Assembly (NCBI RefSeq): GCF_009923995.1
Contig: NZ_RFSK01000002.1
Location: forward strand, 62,001-126,000
DNA: 64,000 nucleotides
From: Janthinobacterium sp.
GTDB lineage: Bacteria; Pseudomonadota; Gammaproteobacteria; Burkholderiales; Burkholderiaceae_D
Reading direction: 5' to 3'
Shown: in pieces, positions 1-11,668 of the stretch
How the letters are laid out: each line of letters starts with the position of its first letter
Position numbering within the stretch: position 1 is the first letter of the stretch
The notes under the pieces: generated by a model
Database searches by the model: none
What the model was told of the DNA's origin: nothing
The model's input: the letters and a program-made list of their open reading frames with translations, nothing else
Position numbers and translations under genes: made by a program

Positions 1-29
1 TTAAAGAATACTTGCTTAACTAAATCATC

Positions 30-1040
30 ATGCAACTCGATACACGTGCCCAAACACTGCTGAAAGCCCTGGTCGAGCGATATATCGCCGACGGCCTGCC
101 GGTCGGTTCGCGCGCCTTGTCGAAGATTTCCGGCCTCGACCTGTCGCCGGCCACCATCCGCAACATCATGGCCGACCTGGAAGAGCTCGGGTATGTGGCC
201 AGCCCGCATACCTCGGCCGGACGCATCCCCACGCCGCGCGGCTACCGCATCTTTGTCGACACCTTGCTGACCGTCAAGCATCTGGACGAGCCCATGGTGG
301 AATCGCGCCTGCGCCTGCAGACGCCGCAACGCACCATCGCCAATGCGGCGCAGATGCTGTCGTCGCTGTCGCAGTTTGCCGGCGTCGTGCTCAGCCCGCG
401 CCGCGAATCCGTGTTCCAGCAAATCGAATTCCTGCGCCTGTCGGAAAAACGCATCCTGCTCGTCATCGTCGCCCCGGGCGGCGACGTGCAGAACCGTTTA
501 TTGTTGACGGAGGCCGACTATACGCCCGCGCAGCTGGTGCAGTCGGCCAACTACATCAACCAGAATTACGGCGGCCTGTCGTTCGACGCCGTGCGCGTGC
601 GCCTGCAGGGCGAGCTGCGCCAGCTGCGCGACGACATGGGCAGCCTGATGCAGGCGGCCGTGGAAGCGGGCAGCGAAGCGATGGCCGACCACAGCGACGA
701 CATGGTGATTTCCGGCGAGCGCAACCTGCTCAGCGTGAGCGACCTGTCATCGAACATGAGCTCGTTGCGCCAGATGTTCGACATGTTCGAGCAAAAGACG
801 GGCCTGATGCAGCTGCTCGACGTGTCGAGCAAGGCGACGGGCGTGCAGATTTTCATCGGCGGCGAATCGAATCTCGTGCCGATGGATGAAATGAGCGTGG
901 TGACGGCGCCGTATGAAGTCAACGGCAAGATCGTGGGAACGTTGGGAGTGATCGGGCCGACCCGCATGGCATACGAGCGGGTCATCCCGATTGTCGATAT
1001 CACGGCTAAATTACTGTCGAACGCGCTTAGCCATCATTGA
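30..1040 (+). CDS. hrcA: Heat-inducible transcription repressor HrcA
   Basis: 336 residues, the usual length for HrcA (about 340). HrcA is a dimeric cytoplasmic repressor that binds CIRCE inverted repeats, classically before groESL, and is refolded by GroEL. The N-terminal winged helix is visible (residues about 5-75, with [17 protein letters not shown] and then [11 protein letters not shown]), followed by the long GAF-like dimerisation region ending near residue 336. Only 29 bases of upstream sequence are in the window, so promoter and operator cannot be judged. The gene converges on fur. In related genera hrcA usually lies beside nadK or hemH; here those genes are 55 kb away at the other end of the window. 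Identification is firm. Confidence 0.97.
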   Translation: MQLDTRAQTLLKALVERYIADGLPVGSRALSKISGLDLSPATIRNIMADLEELGYVASPHTSAGRIPTPRGYRIFVDTLLTVKHLDEPMVESRLRLQTPQRTIANAAQMLSSLSQFAGVVLSPRRESVFQQIEFLRLSEKRILLVIVAPGGDVQNRLLLTEADYTPAQLVQSANYINQNYGGLSFDAVRVRLQGELRQLRDDMGSLMQAAVEAGSEAMADHSDDMVISGERNLLSVSDLSSNMSSLRQMFDMFEQKTGLMQLLDVSSKATGVQIFIGGESNLVPMDEMSVVTAPYEVNGKIVGTLGVIGPTRMAYERVIPIVDITAKLLSNALSHH

Positions 1041-1045
1041 TCGCC

Positions 1046-1078
1046 TTGCCGGCCTTTCCCTTGCGGAAGCGGCCGGCA
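1046..1078. terminator. Hairpin between convergent hrcA and fur
   Basis: GCCGGCC at 1048-1054 pairs with GGCCGGC at 1071-1077, with an inner TTCC/GGAA pairing and a TTGC turn. It lies 7 bases after the hrcA stop and just before the fur stop. There is no strong T tract on either side, so it is a plausible but not classical bidirectional terminator. Confidence 0.5.
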
Positions 1079-1082
1079 CAGT

Positions 1083-1514
1083 TCAGGCTGTTTTATGCGG
1101 GCAGGCGACCTTGACGCAATTGCCATAGATGGCCAGGGCGTGTTCGGCGATCTTGAAGCCGCGTTCTTCCGCCACTTTTTGCTGGCGGATTTCGATGTCT
1201 TCGTCGAAGAATTCCTCGACCCGGCCACAATCGAGGCACACCAGATGGTCGTGGTGGGAACCTTCGTTGAGCTCGAAAATCGCCTTGCCGGTTTCAAAAT
1301 GGTTGCGGTTAAGCAAGCCGGCTTGTTCGAATTGCGTCAGGACACGGTAGACAGTTGCCAAACCGACATCCATATTGTCGGCCAGCAGAATCTTGTAGAC
1401 GTCTTCCGCTGTCAGGTGGCGTACCGGGCTACTCTGGAAGATATCGAGTATCTTCAGCCGTGGCAGGGTCGCTTTCAGGCCGCTTGCCTTGAGATCACTA
1501 GGATTGTTACTCAT
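1083..1514 (-). CDS. fur: Ferric uptake regulator Fur
   Basis: 143 residues from the ATG at 1514. An in-frame ATG lies 12 codons upstream, but [19 protein letters not shown] is the usual Fur N-terminus and a GAGCA sequence precedes it. Fur is the iron-responsive repressor of uptake genes. The winged helix carries [18 protein letters not shown]. The metal-binding part has [11 protein letters not shown] and a C-terminal pair of cysteines five residues apart (NCVKVAC), the expected zinc ligands. The gene is divergent from bamE, the usual betaproteobacterial arrangement. Autoregulation is likely, but no Fur box was identified with confidence in the 123-bp divergent gap. Confidence 0.97.
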   Translation of the reverse strand: MSNNPSDLKASGLKATLPRLKILDIFQSSPVRHLTAEDVYKILLADNMDVGLATVYRVLTQFEQAGLLNRNHFETGKAIFELNEGSHHDHLVCLDCGRVEEFFDEDIEIRQQKVAEERGFKIAEHALAIYGNCVKVACPHKTA

Positions 1515-1637
1515 GTTTGTTGCTCGTATGTGGGTCAGGTGCTTTATCATATAGCGTTTTAGCGGGGAGTGCCAAAATATGCATTTTTTGGCTGGCCGGT
1601 CACTCCTGGCGTTTTGTTCATCAAATTGAGGTCATTT

Positions 1638-2339
1638 ATGCGCGTAACACCGGCTGTATTGCCATCTCTCTGGCACCGTCTTTCCTTTCGAGCCCCAGTC
1701 GTGGCAGGCATGGTCTGTGTTGCGCTGCTGGCGTCCGGCTGTGCCAGCCGCGGCATCCTCGGCGAAAAGCCGGCAGTGACGCTGAAGGAAGGCAAGGAAG
1801 TCGTCCCGGAACAGGGCGCGCAAACGACCACCGTCACGCCACTGCAGAAATTCATGTGGTTTTTCTCGCCCTACCGTCCTGACATTCAGCAAGGCAACTT
1901 TATCTCCGAAGAGATGCTGGCCCAGCTGAAAGTCGGCATGACGCGCGACCAGGTGCGCTTCATCCTCGGCACGTCGCTGCTGACCGATATCTTCCACGCC
2001 GACCGCTGGGATTATCCTTTCCGCCTGGCGCGGGGCAATGGCGAAACCACCAGCAGCCGCGTGATCGTGTTCTTTGACAAGGAGGGCAAGGTCGCCCGTT
2101 TCGAAGGCGGCAACTTGCCGACAGAGAAAGAATACATCGACCGCATCGCCGGCCCGTCGCCGTTCGCCAAGGTGGCCAAGGCCGACGTGCCGGCCGCTGC
2201 CGTGCCGTCGCCCGTGGCGCCCAGCGCCGTGCCGGTCCCGGCCGATGCCGCGCCCGCCATTCCTGTGAGCAAGCCTGAGGTGACCCCTGCGCCTGCCGCC
2301 GAACCTGCACCGGCGCCCGCTGTCGAACCCACCAAATAA
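1638..2339 (+). CDS. bamE: Outer membrane assembly lipoprotein BamE (OmlA/SmpA)
   Basis: BamE is a small lipoprotein of the BAM complex, which inserts beta-barrel proteins into the outer membrane. From the ATG at 1638 (GAGG at 1628-1631) the product has 233 residues. A signal peptide ends in the lipobox LASGC, with the lipidated Cys at about residue 35. The SmpA/OmlA core (residues about 85-165) includes QLKVGMTRDQVRFILGTSLL and DRWDYPFRL. An upstream in-frame ATG at 1569 would bury the signal peptide and was not used. E. coli BamE has 113 residues; this one carries an extra Ala/Pro-rich tail of about 55 residues that is probably disordered. dapB follows 19 bases later. Confidence 0.93.
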   Translation: MRVTPAVLPSLWHRLSFRAPVVAGMVCVALLASGCASRGILGEKPAVTLKEGKEVVPEQGAQTTTVTPLQKFMWFFSPYRPDIQQGNFISEEMLAQLKVGMTRDQVRFILGTSLLTDIFHADRWDYPFRLARGNGETTSSRVIVFFDKEGKVARFEGGNLPTEKEYIDRIAGPSPFAKVAKADVPAAAVPSPVAPSAVPVPADAAPAIPVSKPEVTPAPAAEPAPAPAVEPTK

Positions 2340-2358
2340 GTAGCTGCAAGAGAAAATA

Positions 2359-3168
2359 ATGACTGAACTGAAAATTGCCATCGCTGGCGCCAGCGGCCGC
2401 ATGGGCCATATCCTGATCGAAGCCGTCAGCAATGCGCCGGACGCCATCCTGGCCGGCGCCCTCGACCGCGCCGGTTCGCCGACGATCGGGCAGGATGCCG
2501 CTGCCTTCCTGGGCAAGCCGGCCGGCGTGCTGACGCAGTCCGACCTGGCCAAGGGCCTGGCGAACGCCGATTTCCTGATCGACTTCACGCGCCCCGAAGG
2601 CACCCTGGAGCACCTGGCGTATTGCGCCGAACACGGCATCAAGATGATCATCGGCACCACCGGTTTCGATGACGCGGGCAAGGCGGCCATTGCCGCCGCC
2701 GCCGAAAAGACGGCCATCATGTTCGCGCCGAACATGAGCGTGGGCGTGAATGTCACCATGAAACTGCTGGAACTGGCTGCAAAAAGCTTGTCCGAAGGCT
2801 ACGACATCGAAATCATCGAAGCGCACCACCGCTTCAAGGTCGATGCGCCATCGGGCACGGCCCTGCAGATGGGGGAAGTGGTGGCCGGCGCCCTGGGCCG
2901 CGACCTGAAGGAATGCGCCGTGTACGGCCGCGAAGGCGTGACGGGCGAACGCGATCCGTCGACCATCGGCTTTGCCACCATCCGCGGCGGCGATATCGTG
3001 GGCGACCATACGGTGCTGTTTGCCGGCATCGGCGAGCGCATCGAGATCAGCCACAAGTCGAGCAGCCGCGTCACCTACGCCCACGGCGCCCTGCGCGCCG
3101 CGCGTTTCCTGGCCGACAAGCCGACGGGCCTGTTCGACATGCAGGACGTGCTGTCGCTGAAGAACTGA
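2359..3168 (+). CDS. dapB: 4-hydroxy-tetrahydrodipicolinate reductase
   Basis: DapB makes tetrahydrodipicolinate in the lysine and diaminopimelate pathway, using NAD(P)H in the cytoplasm. The 269-residue length is typical. The N-terminal Rossmann motif GASGRMGHI is at residues about 10-18. The signature [15 protein letters not shown] is near residue 155 and carries the catalytic His pair, Lys and the PSGT substrate loop. A further conserved stretch is [16 protein letters not shown]. It lies 19 bases after bamE and 8 bases before the barstar-like gene, so the three are probably co-transcribed. Confidence 0.98.
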   Translation: MTELKIAIAGASGRMGHILIEAVSNAPDAILAGALDRAGSPTIGQDAAAFLGKPAGVLTQSDLAKGLANADFLIDFTRPEGTLEHLAYCAEHGIKMIIGTTGFDDAGKAAIAAAAEKTAIMFAPNMSVGVNVTMKLLELAAKSLSEGYDIEIIEAHHRFKVDAPSGTALQMGEVVAGALGRDLKECAVYGREGVTGERDPSTIGFATIRGGDIVGDHTVLFAGIGERIEISHKSSSRVTYAHGALRAARFLADKPTGLFDMQDVLSLKN

Positions 3169-3176
3169 GGAACGAT

Positions 3177-3503
3177 ATGGCCACTGCCATCCTGAATGGA
3201 AAAGAGATCACCGACGCAGCCAGCTTTCACGCGCAATGCGTGCAAGCCTTCGGTTTTCCCGAGTTTTACGGCAACAGCATGGATGCCTGGGTCGATTGTC
3301 TCAGCTACCTGCGCGACGATGAAAACATGACGCAATTCCGTTTGAAACCGAACGAAGTGCTGGACATCGTCGTGCAGGATGCGGAAAGCCTGAAGGCGCA
3401 AGCGCCGGATGTGCTGGAAGAAATGACGTTCTGTATCGCCGGCATCAATGAGCGCTATGAGGATTATGGCGAAAAGCCGGCGCTGAAATTGACGCTGAAG
3501 TAA
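3177..3503 (+). CDS. Barstar-family (barnase inhibitor-like) protein
   Basis: 108 residues from the ATG at 3177, preceded by a GAGGAA ribosome site that overlaps the dapB stop. The sequence fits the barstar fold: an opening beta strand (ILNGKEITDAASFHAQCVQAFGFPEFYGNSMDAWVDCL, with the Tyr-Gly-x-Asn and Asp-x-Trp-x-x-Cys-Leu pattern of barstar helices) and an acidic middle. Barstar blocks the RNase barnase, but no barnase or other toxin gene is adjacent, so this is a housekeeping-located member whose target is unknown. A strong terminator follows, closing the bamE-dapB unit. Confidence 0.8.
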   Translation: MATAILNGKEITDAASFHAQCVQAFGFPEFYGNSMDAWVDCLSYLRDDENMTQFRLKPNEVLDIVVQDAESLKAQAPDVLEEMTFCIAGINERYEDYGEKPALKLTLK

Positions 3504-3514
3504 CGCTGAAAACA

Positions 3515-3555
3515 TAAAAAACGCCGGACAGTGTTGCCACTGCCCGGCGTTTTTC
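3515..3555. terminator. Bidirectional rho-independent terminator
   Basis: AAAAACGCCGG pairs with CCCGGCGTTTTT (one bulge), with the inner arms CAGTG and CACTG closing on a TTGC loop. A tracts and T tracts on both sides allow it to serve the barstar-like gene on the plus strand and the CoA-transferase on the minus strand. Confidence 0.9.
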
Positions 3556-3556
3556 T

Positions 3557-4804
3557 TTAGACGACCTTGCGTTCGCGCAAACCATCGATCTGGCCGCCAT
3601 CGAGGCCCAGCCATTGCCGCAACACCTCGTCCGTATGCTGCCCCAGCAAGGGCGGCGGCAAGCGGTACTGCACGGGCGAACCGGACAGGCGCACGGGATT
3701 GGCCACCAGCGCCACCGTGCCTGCCGTCGGATGCGGCATCTCCACTTTCAAGCCGCGCGCCACCACTTGTGGGTCGGCAAAGACCTGGTCGATGCGGTTG
3801 ACGGGACCGCACGGCACGGCTTGCGCCTCGAAGGCGCTGATCCATTCGGCCGTCGTACGCATGACCGTGGTCTGGCGCATCAGGGGGATCAGGGTGGCCC
3901 GGTGCGCCACGCGCTGGGGATTGGTGGCGAAACGTTCATCCTGTGCCCATTCCGGGTGCCCCGCGACGGCGCAAAAGCGCGAGAATTGCCCGTCGTTGCC
4001 GATCGCCAGAATCATGTCGCCATCGGCCGTGGGAAAGTCTTGATACGGAACAATGTTCGGATGCGCATTGCCCATGCGCTGGGGTACTTTTCCTCCGCAC
4101 AGGTAGTTGGCGGCCTGGTTGCCCAGCGCCGCCACCTGCACGTCGAGCAGGGCCAGGTCGATATGCTGGCCCAGGCCCGAGCGTTCGCGTTCGGCCAGCG
4201 CCGCCTGCACGGCGATGGTGGCATACAGGCCCGTCATGATGTCCGTTTGCGCCACGCCCACTTTTTGCGGCCCGGCGCCCGGCTGGCCGTCGGGCACGCC
4301 CGTGATGCTCATCAGGCCGCCCATGCCCTGGATCAGGAAGTCATAGCCGGCGCGCGCCGCATACGGCCCGTCCTGGCCGAAACCCGTGATGGAGCAGTAG
4401 ACGAGGCGCGGATTGAGCGCCAGCAAGCTGGCCGCATCGAGCCCGTATTGCTTCAGGCCGTCCAGCTTGAAATTTTCCAGCAGCACGTCCGCCTCTTGCG
4501 CCAGGCGACGCACGAGGGCTTGGCCTTCGGGGGCGGCCAGGTCGATGCACAGGGAGCGCTTGTTGCGGTTGGCGCACTGGAAATAGGCGGCCTCGGCCGT
4601 ATCACGGCCGTCCTCGTCCTTCAGGTAGGGCGGGCCCCACGAGCGCGTGTCGTCGCCGCGGCCTGGCTGTTCAACCTTGACCACGTCGGCGCCCAGGTCG
4701 GCCAGCATTTGCCCGGCCCATGGGCCGGCCAGCACGCGCGACAGGTCCAGCACGCGCAAGCCGACCAAAGGCGCGGGCCGCAGGGCGGAAGCCAAGGCAT
4801 CCAT
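3557..4804 (-). CDS. Family III CoA-transferase (CaiB/BaiF type), probably glutarate-related
   Basis: 415 residues. Family III CoA-transferases move CoA between carboxylic acids through an Asp-bound acyl intermediate. The family start LRVLDLSRVLAGPWAGQML is at residues about 19-37. Next come the nucleotide-binding stretch DVVKVEQPGRGDDTRSWGPP and the ENFKLDGLKQYGLD region; the catalytic Asp is expected near AQTDIMTGLYA. Its ATG overlaps the gcdH stop by one base (TAATG), so the two are translationally coupled. Pairing with gcdH suggests a succinyl-CoA:glutarate CoA-transferase that supplies glutaryl-CoA. That substrate is inferred from context only. Confidence 0.88.
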   Translation of the reverse strand: MDALASALRPAPLVGLRVLDLSRVLAGPWAGQMLADLGADVVKVEQPGRGDDTRSWGPPYLKDEDGRDTAEAAYFQCANRNKRSLCIDLAAPEGQALVRRLAQEADVLLENFKLDGLKQYGLDAASLLALNPRLVYCSITGFGQDGPYAARAGYDFLIQGMGGLMSITGVPDGQPGAGPQKVGVAQTDIMTGLYATIAVQAALAERERSGLGQHIDLALLDVQVAALGNQAANYLCGGKVPQRMGNAHPNIVPYQDFPTADGDMILAIGNDGQFSRFCAVAGHPEWAQDERFATNPQRVAHRATLIPLMRQTTVMRTTAEWISAFEAQAVPCGPVNRIDQVFADPQVVARGLKVEMPHPTAGTVALVANPVRLSGSPVQYRLPPPLLGQHTDEVLRQWLGLDGGQIDGLRERKVV

Positions 4805-5982
4805 TAGTTGAACGCGGCGATGCCGGTGATGGCGCGGCCGATGATCAGCGCGTGCACGTCGTGCGTGCCTTCATAGGTGTTGACCACTTCCAGGTTGACC
4901 AGGTGGCGGATGACGCCGAACTCGTCGGAGATACCGTTGCCACCCATCATGTCGCGCGCCATGCGGGCGATGTCGAGCGCCTTGCCGCAGCTGTTGCGTT
5001 TCATGATAGACGTGATTTCCACGGCGGGCGAGCCTTCATCCTTCATGCGGCCCAGGCGCAAACAGCCCTGCAAGCCCATGGTGATTTCCGTCAGCATGTC
5101 GGCCAGTTTCTTTTGCACCAGTTGATTTGCAGCAAGAGGGCGGCCGAATTGCTGGCGGTCCATCGTGTACTGGCGGGCCTTCAGGTAGCAGTCTTCCGCC
5201 GCACCCAGCGCGCCCCAGGCGATGCCGTAGCGGGCGCTGTTGAGGCAGGTGAACGGGCCTTTCAGGCCGCGTACGTCGGGGAAGGCGTTTTCTTCCGGGC
5301 AAAACACTTCATCCATGACGATTTCGCCCGTGATGCTGGTGCGCAAGCCGACCTTGCCGTGGATTTCCGGCGCCGACAAGCCTTTCCAGCCTTTTTCCAG
5401 CACGAAGCCGCGGATCGCGCCTTCGTCATCCTTGGCCCAGACGACGAAGACGTCGGCAATCGGGCTGTTGGTGATCCACATCTTGGCGCCGGAGAGGCTA
5501 TAGCCGCCCGGCACCTTGCGCGCGCGCGTGACCATGCTGCCCGGGTCGGAGCCGTGGTTCGGTTCCGTCAGGCCGAAGCAGCCGATGTATTCGCCCGTCG
5601 CCAGTTTCGGCAGGTATTTCTGTTTGGTTTCTTCGTTGCCGAAGGCGTTGATCGGCACCATCACCAAGGACGATTGCACGCTCATCATCGAGCGGTAGCC
5701 GGAATCGACGCGCTCGACTTCGCGCGCGGCCAGGCCGTAGCAGACGTAGTTCAGGCCGGCGCCGCCGTACTGTTCCGGAATGGTCGTGCCCAGCAAGCCC
5801 AGTTCGCCCATTTCGCGGAAGATGGCGGCGTCCGTGCGGCCGTGGCGGAACGATTCGAGCACTCTAGGCACCAGGCTGCCCTGGCAATAGTCGCGGGCCG
5901 CTTCCAGCACGGCGCGTTCGTCGCCCGTCAGTTGTTCTTCCAGCAGCAGGGGGGAATTCCAGTCGAATGCAGTTTTGCTCAT
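4804..5982 (-). CDS. gcdH: Glutaryl-CoA dehydrogenase
   Basis: GcdH is an FAD enzyme that oxidises and decarboxylates glutaryl-CoA to crotonyl-CoA in lysine and tryptophan breakdown. The ATG at 5982 gives 392 residues ([18 protein letters not shown]), the usual length. A longer in-frame extension to 6354 lacks family similarity and overlaps the divergent promoter region. Visible features are [16 protein letters not shown] and [18 protein letters not shown] in the flavin domain. The C-terminal part has [20 protein letters not shown], with the catalytic Glu in the YEGTHD stretch. It is the first gene of the pair with the CoA-transferase, opposite a LysR gene. Confidence 0.96.
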   Translation of the reverse strand: MSKTAFDWNSPLLLEEQLTGDERAVLEAARDYCQGSLVPRVLESFRHGRTDAAIFREMGELGLLGTTIPEQYGGAGLNYVCYGLAAREVERVDSGYRSMMSVQSSLVMVPINAFGNEETKQKYLPKLATGEYIGCFGLTEPNHGSDPGSMVTRARKVPGGYSLSGAKMWITNSPIADVFVVWAKDDEGAIRGFVLEKGWKGLSAPEIHGKVGLRTSITGEIVMDEVFCPEENAFPDVRGLKGPFTCLNSARYGIAWGALGAAEDCYLKARQYTMDRQQFGRPLAANQLVQKKLADMLTEITMGLQGCLRLGRMKDEGSPAVEITSIMKRNSCGKALDIARMARDMMGGNGISDEFGVIRHLVNLEVVNTYEGTHDVHALIIGRAITGIAAFN

Positions 5983-6143
5983 CACAGGCCTCGCAGGTGA
6001 GCGCCGGTGATCGGCGCAAGATTGAATATGGCTCATGGTAGATTCTTGCCGTGCCTTGCGCAAACGATTTATTCGCACCCAGACATGCGTGCTGTGCATA
6101 TCTTGATGCATACTGGAGGCTTTCCCGATGCGCTGGCCCACCC

Positions 6144-7040
6144 ATGTCCCGTAAAATTCCCATGCTGCAAGCCTTGAATTGTTTCGAGGCGGCCGCGCGC
6201 CACCAGAGCTACACGCATGCGGCGCGCGAACTGTCGCTGACGCAAAGTGCCGTGTCGCGCCAGATTTCATCGCTGGAAAGCTTTCTTGGCGTGCAACTGT
6301 TCCAGCGCACGCGCCACGGCGTGCTGCTGACCTCGGCCGGTACCGCGTATGCACGCCAGATCGCCGCCCGCCTCGATGGCCTGGAGCGCGACACGCTCGA
6401 TACCATGGCGCGCCAGGGCGGGGGCGGCGCCTTGCAGCTCGCCTCCGTGCCCACCTTTGCCACGCGCTGGCTGATGCCGCGCCTGGCCAGCTTTGCCAGC
6501 GAGCAGCCGGACGTCGTCGTGCACATCGATGCCTACACGAAACCGTTCATGTTTGCCGATACGGAATATGACGCCGCCCTGTATGCGGGCACGCCCGAGC
6601 AGCTGGCGCGCTGGCCCGGCACGCGGGCCACCTTGCTCATGCATGAGGAAATCGTGCCCGTCGCCAGCCCCCGCCTGCTGGCGGCGCGCAGCGATTGGCA
6701 GCCGCAGCATCTGCTGGAACTGACCTTGCTGCAGCAAAGCACGCGTCCCGGCGCCTGGCGCCAGTGGTTTGACGCCATGCAGGTCGATGGGGAAGCGGCG
6801 CGCTACGGCGCCCGCTATGAACTGTTTTCCATGCTGGCCATGGCGGCCGTGCAGGGGCAGGGCGTGGTCTTGCTGCCCCGCATGCTGGTGGAGGCGGAGC
6901 TGGCGCGCGGCGAATTGCGCATCGTGTGCGAGCGCCCACTGCGCGGCCAGCGGGCGTATTACCTGATCACGCCGGAAGCGGCGCATGAAAAGACGGCCTT
7001 GCAGCAGTTCCGGCAGTGGCTGCAGGGCGTAGCCGCTTAG
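6144..7040 (+). CDS. LysR-family regulator, GcvA-like, divergent from gcdH
   Basis: 298 residues from the ATG at 6144 ([19 protein letters not shown]). An upstream in-frame ATG at 6051 adds residues that do not fit the family. The helix-turn-helix is at residues about 20-45 ([15 protein letters not shown] type, here [20 protein letters not shown]). The GcvA/AmpR-like effector domain follows ([19 protein letters not shown]). Its divergent position makes it the likely glutarate-responsive regulator of gcdH and the CoA-transferase; this follows from context. The stop overlaps the stop of the convergent VOC gene by three bases. Confidence 0.9.
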   Translation: MSRKIPMLQALNCFEAAARHQSYTHAARELSLTQSAVSRQISSLESFLGVQLFQRTRHGVLLTSAGTAYARQIAARLDGLERDTLDTMARQGGGGALQLASVPTFATRWLMPRLASFASEQPDVVVHIDAYTKPFMFADTEYDAALYAGTPEQLARWPGTRATLLMHEEIVPVASPRLLAARSDWQPQHLLELTLLQQSTRPGAWRQWFDAMQVDGEAARYGARYELFSMLAMAAVQGQGVVLLPRMLVEAELARGELRIVCERPLRGQRAYYLITPEAAHEKTALQQFRQWLQGVAA

Positions 7041-7402
7041 CGTACCTTGGCCGTGTCGAAATGGGGATTGTCGATGAAGCCGAGCTGGTTGCCGAACGGG
7101 TCGAGCAATTCCACTGTGCGGATGCCGTCGCCCACATCCGTGATCGGGTGGTGCAGGGTGGCGCCCAGCGCGACGACGCGCTCGACTTCAGCCTCGATGC
7201 CGTCCACGCCCCAGTAGGTCACGCTGCCCTGCGTGCCTGGCTCGCCGCCCGGCATCAGTCCAAGCTCGAAGCCGCCGATGGCAAAGCCCACGTAAAACGG
7301 CTGGTCGAAATACGGGGTAGCGCCGAAAACCTGGCTGTACCAGGCCTTGGCCTGGTCCAGGTCGGGGACGGGATAGGTGACGGTGCGCAAGCCCTTGATC
7401 AT
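7037..7402 (-). CDS. VOC-superfamily (glyoxalase/bleomycin-resistance fold) protein
   Basis: 121 residues from the ATG at 7402, preceded by AGGAG; an ATG 9 codons upstream is less well placed. The betaalphabetabetabeta halves are visible: LRTVTYPVPDLDQAKAWYSQ, then a metal-type stretch ending TVELLDPFGNQLGFIDNPHF with a conserved Glu. Members include dioxygenases, isomerases and resistance proteins, and the substrate cannot be inferred. It lies 79 bases downstream of an AraC-type gene on the same strand and may be its target. Confidence 0.85.
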   Translation of the reverse strand: MIKGLRTVTYPVPDLDQAKAWYSQVFGATPYFDQPFYVGFAIGGFELGLMPGGEPGTQGSVTYWGVDGIEAEVERVVALGATLHHPITDVGDGIRTVELLDPFGNQLGFIDNPHFDTAKVR

Positions 7403-7481
7403 GTTCTGCTCCTGTTGGTTGAAATGCATGCCGCCATGATGCCACCGGCGCGCGCCGCGCGATTGGAAAAATGGAAGGTGT

Positions 7482-8246
7482 TCATGCGCGCCGGCCCGTC
7501 AGCCACGCCTCGGGAGAGCTGCGGGCGAAATCCTGGAAGTCGTGGATCAGGTGCGACTGGTCGAAATAGCCGTATTGCAAGGCCACTTGCGCCCAGTCCG
7601 GCTGCTGATGCAGGCTTTTCAAGCCCTGGCTGGCGGCGCGGAAACGGCAGATGCGGGCAAACAGTTTCGGGCTGATGCCGACTTGCCGCCGGAATTGCAG
7701 GGCCAGGTGCTGGCGCGACACGCCCAGCTGCCCGGCCAGGCCCTCCACGCGCAGCATGCCGTGCGCGCCTTCGATGGCCGCAATGGCGTGCTCGGCGATG
7801 CCGGCCGGGCGCAGCGGCGGCCCCTGGCGCAGGCGCAGCAGCAGATAATCCTGCAAGATGGAAATTCTTTGTGCATTGGACAAGGGCTCGCTCCACAGCG
7901 CGTCACCGAGGCGGGCCGCCAGCTCGCGCCCCCACAGCTGCTGCAGCTCCGCGCGGCCATCGTTGAGTTCGCACAGGGGCAGCTGGAAGAAGCGCGCCGC
8001 CGCGCCCGGCTTGAAGCGGGCTGCCACCGTCTGCACCAGGCCCTGGCTGACGACGGCGATGGGCGTCGTCATCATGCCGACGGCAAAGCTGGCATCCTGC
8101 TGGTCCTGGCACAGGATGTCGATGCAATTGTCCGGCAAGACCTGATGGGTGAGGGGCGTGGCGCCCGTTTGCACGCGGCACGTCCAGACGCAGTCCAGCC
8201 ATGGCCGCAGGGCGGGGATGGGGACATATTCCTGGTAGACGATCAT
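7482..8246 (-). CDS. AraC-family transcriptional regulator
   Basis: 254 residues from the ATG at 8246 (MIVYQEYVPIPALRPWL). A further upstream ATG at 8309 is possible but reaches into the leuS promoter gap. The N-terminal sensing part resembles the DUF6597 type (LDCVWTCRVQ, VLPDNCIDILC). The C-terminal double helix-turn-helix carries LGVSRQHLALQFRRQVGISP and ends QSHLIHDFQDFARSSPEAW. It is divergent from leuS. The VOC gene directly downstream is a candidate for co-transcription. The ligand is unknown. Confidence 0.88.
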   Translation of the reverse strand: MIVYQEYVPIPALRPWLDCVWTCRVQTGATPLTHQVLPDNCIDILCQDQQDASFAVGMMTTPIAVVSQGLVQTVAARFKPGAAARFFQLPLCELNDGRAELQQLWGRELAARLGDALWSEPLSNAQRISILQDYLLLRLRQGPPLRPAGIAEHAIAAIEGAHGMLRVEGLAGQLGVSRQHLALQFRRQVGISPKLFARICRFRAASQGLKSLHQQPDWAQVALQYGYFDQSHLIHDFQDFARSSPEAWLTGRRA

Positions 8247-8363
8247 GGCCGGCTTTGATGCAAAGAACAAGATTGTGACATATGACACAGCATAATTGGA
8301 CGCCGGCAAAAATATGCCGGCCCGGGCCGCCAGCGTGCCGTGCTATCGGGCGGCGACAACCAG

Positions 8364-11059
<2,696 letters not shown>

Positions 11060-11061
11060 TC

Positions 11062-11658
11062 ATGACGACTTCTTCTTCCGTATCGCTGTTGGGCCGCCGT
11101 GCCGTGCTGGCGCTGGGCCTGACTGTCCTGCTGTCCGCCTGCGGCTTCCACCTGCGCGGTTCGAATGGCAGCTTCATGCTGCCGTTCGCGACGATGTATA
11201 TCGGCTTGCCCGATACGTCGCCGCTGGCGATTGACCTGAAGCGCTATATCCGCGCCGTCGGCAGCACGGAAGTGGTCGACACCAAGAATGGTGCCGACGC
11301 CGTGTTCGAGGTGCTCAGCGATCCGGAGAAGAACCGTACCAAGACCATCCTGTCCCTGAACAGCAACGGCCGCGTGAGCGAATACCAGCTCGGTTATTCG
11401 ATCAACTTCCGCGTGCTGGACAAGGCCGGCAACCAGTTGTTGGGACCGACGAGCATCAGCCTGAATCGTCCGATCACCTTCAACGATTCGCAGGTGCTGG
11501 CGAAGGAAACGGAAGAGGCGCAGCTGTACCGCGACATGCGCAATGACATGGTGCAGCAGATCATGCGGCGCCTGGCGGCCATCAAGCCGGTGCTGCCGGC
11601 CATGTCGGTGGCGCCAGTGGCGCCCGTGACGCCGGTCGCGCCAGCCCCGCAGCAGTAA
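11062..11658 (+). CDS. lptE: LPS-assembly lipoprotein LptE
   Basis: 198 residues from the ATG at 11062, two bases after the leuS stop. LptE plugs the LptD barrel and helps insert lipopolysaccharide into the outer leaflet. The signal peptide ends in LLSAC (lipidated Cys at about residue 27), followed by the GFHLRG sequence typical of LptE. The tail is Pro/Ala/Val-rich (VAPVAPVTPVAPAP), probably disordered. Placement between leuS and holA is conserved across proteobacteria. Confidence 0.94.
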   Translation: MTTSSSVSLLGRRAVLALGLTVLLSACGFHLRGSNGSFMLPFATMYIGLPDTSPLAIDLKRYIRAVGSTEVVDTKNGADAVFEVLSDPEKNRTKTILSLNSNGRVSEYQLGYSINFRVLDKAGNQLLGPTSISLNRPITFNDSQVLAKETEEAQLYRDMRNDMVQQIMRRLAAIKPVLPAMSVAPVAPVTPVAPAPQQ

Positions 11659-11668
11659 CGGGGACGTC

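Noticed and set aside
6018-6048. GCAAGA and TCTTGC half-sites as a LysR operator before gcdH
   Set aside because: The half-sites are short and widely spaced, and chance occurrence is likely.
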